From Mansonella perstans (lineage: Eukaryota; Nematoda; Chromadorea; Rhabditida; Onchocercidae), in the NCBI GenBank assembly GCA_037074765.1, contig JBAMDO010000139.1:62001-126000 (forward strand): 64,000 nt of DNA, written 5' to 3'. Positions 61,701-64,000 of the stretch are shown here, in pieces (position 1 is the stretch's first letter; every line of letters starts with the position of its first letter). The position numbers and the translations under genes were made by a program. The notes below the pieces were generated by a model. The model saw only the letters and a program-made list of their open reading frames with translations, ran no database searches and was not told the DNA's origin.

Positions 61701-62250
61701 GGATCCATTCATAACTTGTTCATAAGAGTGATATATTTAAGTTTTGATTTAAGCGTAATACTACGCAGGTGAAATGCAGTGCAGTTAACTACTCGTGATT
61801 ATATCATAAGGAGCAAAACTATTTCCACAGACATTGTAATTTCCAAAAGACAGCATAAACATATAATGGTTTAATTACTTAAAACTCTAATTAGGGCGGA
61901 CAGTTATAAATAAATGTGCAATGGACAAACTTTGTTTTGTAGCAGATTATTCACTCAATAAGAGCTTTTTCCACTATGTATTATTGGGTCTGTGGAAAAT
62001 TTCGAGACTGTACAATAATAGGCTGTGACTGGATGACAGTTACCATGTCTCGAGAGGTTAGCGTTACTGATGTGAAAACAAAACCTCATTATTTGCAAAA
62101 TTTCAGTGCACTGCAATTTCAACTGAAAAATGTAGAAATTTGTAAAGCCTTATTCTAGAATCAACTTACTGCGTAACAACCAGAATTCACCATCCATTTC
62201 TGTTGGAAAAGTTTGCGAATATCGATGATGAAACATCGCCGTACCAACAT
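58787..62250 (-). CDS. psd-1: Phosphatidylserine decarboxylase proenzyme, mitochondrial
   Basis: Converts phosphatidylserine to phosphatidylethanolamine in the inner mitochondrial membrane. Exons 62250-62170, 61520-61329, 60864-60765, 60385-60252, 60099-59974, 59860-59755, 59594-59440, 59252-59115, 58876-58787 give 373 aa, close to the family length. The N-terminus is basic and hydrophobic ([19 protein letters not shown]), as in a mitochondrial presequence. A membrane segment follows at about 55-72 ([17 protein letters not shown]). Core motifs: [22 protein letters not shown] (Asp174), [11 protein letters not shown] (His229, His232), and the self-cleavage site RLGSTVVL, with Gly339-Ser340 splitting beta and alpha chains; Ser340 becomes the pyruvoyl group. 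All processing residues are present. The first exon is the least certain part; the frame is fixed by the phase of exon 2 and by an acceptor 29 nt upstream. Confidence 0.96.
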
Positions 62251-62281
62251 CAAATGCTTTAAAACCTTAACGCGTAAGACT
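62251..62281 (-). promoter_or_regulatory. Trans-splice acceptor of PSD, about 260 nt after the upstream stop
   Basis: TTTCTTCTTAACAG (acceptor AG at 62280-62281) is followed by a 29-nt leader and the PSD ATG. The stop of the upstream methyltransferase is at 62541, so the intercistronic distance is about 259 nt. No clear AATAAA is seen between them on the minus strand. Confidence 0.55.
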
Positions 62282-62540
62282 GTTAAGAAGAAACTAATAA
62301 TCGTAAGGACACAAGCACTTCCTTTTTTAAAAATTTCTATAAAAACAAAAATACACGCAAACATTTAAATAAATATGATAAATCTCAATTTCACCAGATA
62401 TTTCAGAAAGTTTCGAATTCTCAAAGTTCGCAATGAATGCACAACATAATGTTAAGTTTTATCATTTCTTCAAAAGAACCAAAATAAACAAGAAGCATAC
62501 AATTATTTTCCTTCAAATCATTTTCCAAAAATGAAAAATT

Positions 62541-63963
62541 TCATAAATCAGTGTAAATCAGAGGCCTCAAAGTGGCTAAAGTAATTGGTATGGCTTCTTC
62601 CGTTCTGATGATTCGACTTCCTTGTCCAGGTAAAACATTCAGGTAATGCTCAAAAAGTTCGTCAGCAGTTGAACAATTAATATTTTTATCGGCTTCTATG
62701 GCTGCCTCCAAGCCATCTAATCCACCAAAAACGATTAAAATTCGGCTGCAAAATTATTTAATTACAAAATACAACTTTGTACAAGGAATTAATTCTGTAT
62801 TGCTGCGTCATTCATTCAATTCATTCAATTAATGTTTAAGACCTTGAGATGTAACATGGTAGAAGATATTTATCACACGGCTTGCGCTAATTCCTTAAAT
62901 TCTCCCTTTTCATGCCGAGTTTTATATTCATGTTACATTACGAAATAAAAACTCACTTCCTTTCACATAATGGCATTTCAAATTTGCTCACTGGCTTCCC
63001 CCGTTCTGATGTTCCAATGATAACATCGTATTCTTCAGCATTTAAAGCATCATGAAGACTTGAAGCAATGCGCACTTTATAGCCCCAGTATAACCCAGCT
63101 TCGTGCTTTATTTGTTGAGAATTCACCAAACATCCATGATATCGTTTCCTTTCTGTAAAGAAGAAAATCTTTCCCAATTTCTTCGGTTAATATATCAGTT
63201 ATTTCTATCTTTTACTACTAACTACGATTTCAATGGCTCTTCGCATTTTGCTTTTAAACTATTTTTGAATTGAAAATTCAAACATTCGTATATTAACTGT
63301 TCTTAGCACAACACTGAAAATGATCGATCAGCAGGATAAATTGAAAATACAAACAAAAAGAAAATACAATTCAGAGGAAAAATGGAATGGAAGAAATCAA
63401 AGAGATTATTAAAATTTCATGTTCTGCTACATATTAAAGCAGAAATAACACAATGCCACAACCGGATAAAATTCAGTGACCGTTTCATTTATTCTTAACT
63501 CATTTAATAATTATTTTGAATCGCTGACTTTCTTAACAAGTTGAAGGTAACACAAAAATGAGAGAAAACAAGAATACCCGAATAAATATCCAGTATTTTC
63601 ACAGTAACACGGGTTCCAGTTTCGAGTGTAACTTCTTCATTAATTTGAACTTCCTAAATTAAAAGTATTGCTTATTATTACTTTTGCGGCGAAACAGAAT
63701 GCAAATTTAAATTACGAAAATCAGACAGGAGAATATTTAATCACCAACATATTTCCAAGATGAAACTGATATCACTACAAAAAGGACAGGATCATTCTAA
63801 TTCCATATAATGCATGAAAATTAGCTGACCTTGTACAAACCGATGTCACAAATAGGTCCACGACCTGCTTTCACCGGTTTATTTAGCACAACGCCTTCTC
63901 TATAGGGAACACTCAAATCTGATGCACGCAGATGATGAGGGCAATCTAGCGGATTCAGAATAC
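62541..63963 (-). CDS. SPOUT1/C9orf114-type RNA methyltransferase, C-terminal part (cut by the right edge)
   Basis: SPOUT-fold (class IV) SAM-dependent methyltransferase of the C9orf114/SPOUT1 (CENP-32) family, thought to act on RNA. Four exons are in the window: 63963-63830, 63653-63578, 63152-62957, 62745-62541, with matching phases, giving the last 202 or so residues; the first exons lie beyond 64000. Motifs: GILNPLDCPHHLRASD, YREGVVLNKPVKAGRGP (OB-like insert), GLYWGYKVRIASSL, IIGTSERG, RILIVFGGLDGLEAAIEAD, LNVLPGQGSRIIRTEEAI (the knot and SAM-binding region), then TLATLRPLIYTDL and stop. These agree well with animal members. It is the likely first known gene of an operon with PSD. Confidence 0.92.
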
Positions 63964-64000
63964 CTGAACTTAAAAAAGATTCAGTTGATGGTCAGTTGAA

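Overview
The window looks like nuclear DNA of a nematode. The base composition is AT-rich (roughly 70% by eye). Genes are broken into many small exons with short introns, splice acceptors are mostly TTTCAG/TTTTAG-like, and several start codons lie only 1-30 nt downstream of a good acceptor, as expected for spliced-leader trans-splicing. Gene density is low and two long gene-free stretches are present, which fits a spirurid/filarial worm better than Caenorhabditis; that placement is inference. Seven genes can be assembled exon by exon with phases that agree, five of them complete recognisable enzymes or factors, one complete small unknown membrane protein, and a cut-off cadherin and a cut-off methyltransferase at the two edges (eight loci in all).

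Layout, left to right. 23-7518 (-): the N-terminal 1042 residues of a very large cadherin (Fat/Dachsous class), with signal peptide, running off the left edge. 7519-30594: about 23 kb with no gene I can support, holding several short tandem and inverted repeats and an ATGT/GTGT microsatellite. 30595-34983 (-): exonuclease 1 (EXO1), with a foldback element in its second intron. 35356-35604 (-): a 42-bp triplicated repeat inside an open frame, just upstream of EXO1. 35901-38482 (+): ZNF622/REI1-type 60S ribosome biogenesis factor, head to head with EXO1. 40319-48326 (+): UDP-glucose pyrophosphorylase with a 4.5-kb first intron. 49966-50666 (-): a 117-residue tail-anchored-looking protein I do not recognise. 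50667-54099: gene-poor, with a 91-bp tandem duplication. 54100-57834 (-): cytosolic seryl-tRNA synthetase. 58787-62250 (-): mitochondrial phosphatidylserine decarboxylase. 62541-63963 (-): C-terminal part of a SPOUT1/C9orf114-type RNA methyltransferase, running off the right edge.

The last three genes are co-oriented, and the methyltransferase and the decarboxylase are separated by only about 260 nt between a stop codon and the next splice acceptor, so they are a good candidate operon. Functionally the set is mainly housekeeping: DNA repair/recombination, ribosome maturation, sugar-nucleotide supply, tRNA charging, phosphatidylethanolamine synthesis and RNA methylation. I found no CRISPR array, no tRNA or rRNA gene, no intact transposase or reverse transcriptase, and nothing I can defend as a wholly new system. 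The less ordinary items are two GC-AG introns, the in-frame 42-bp repeat upstream of EXO1, the foldback elements, and the small unknown membrane protein.
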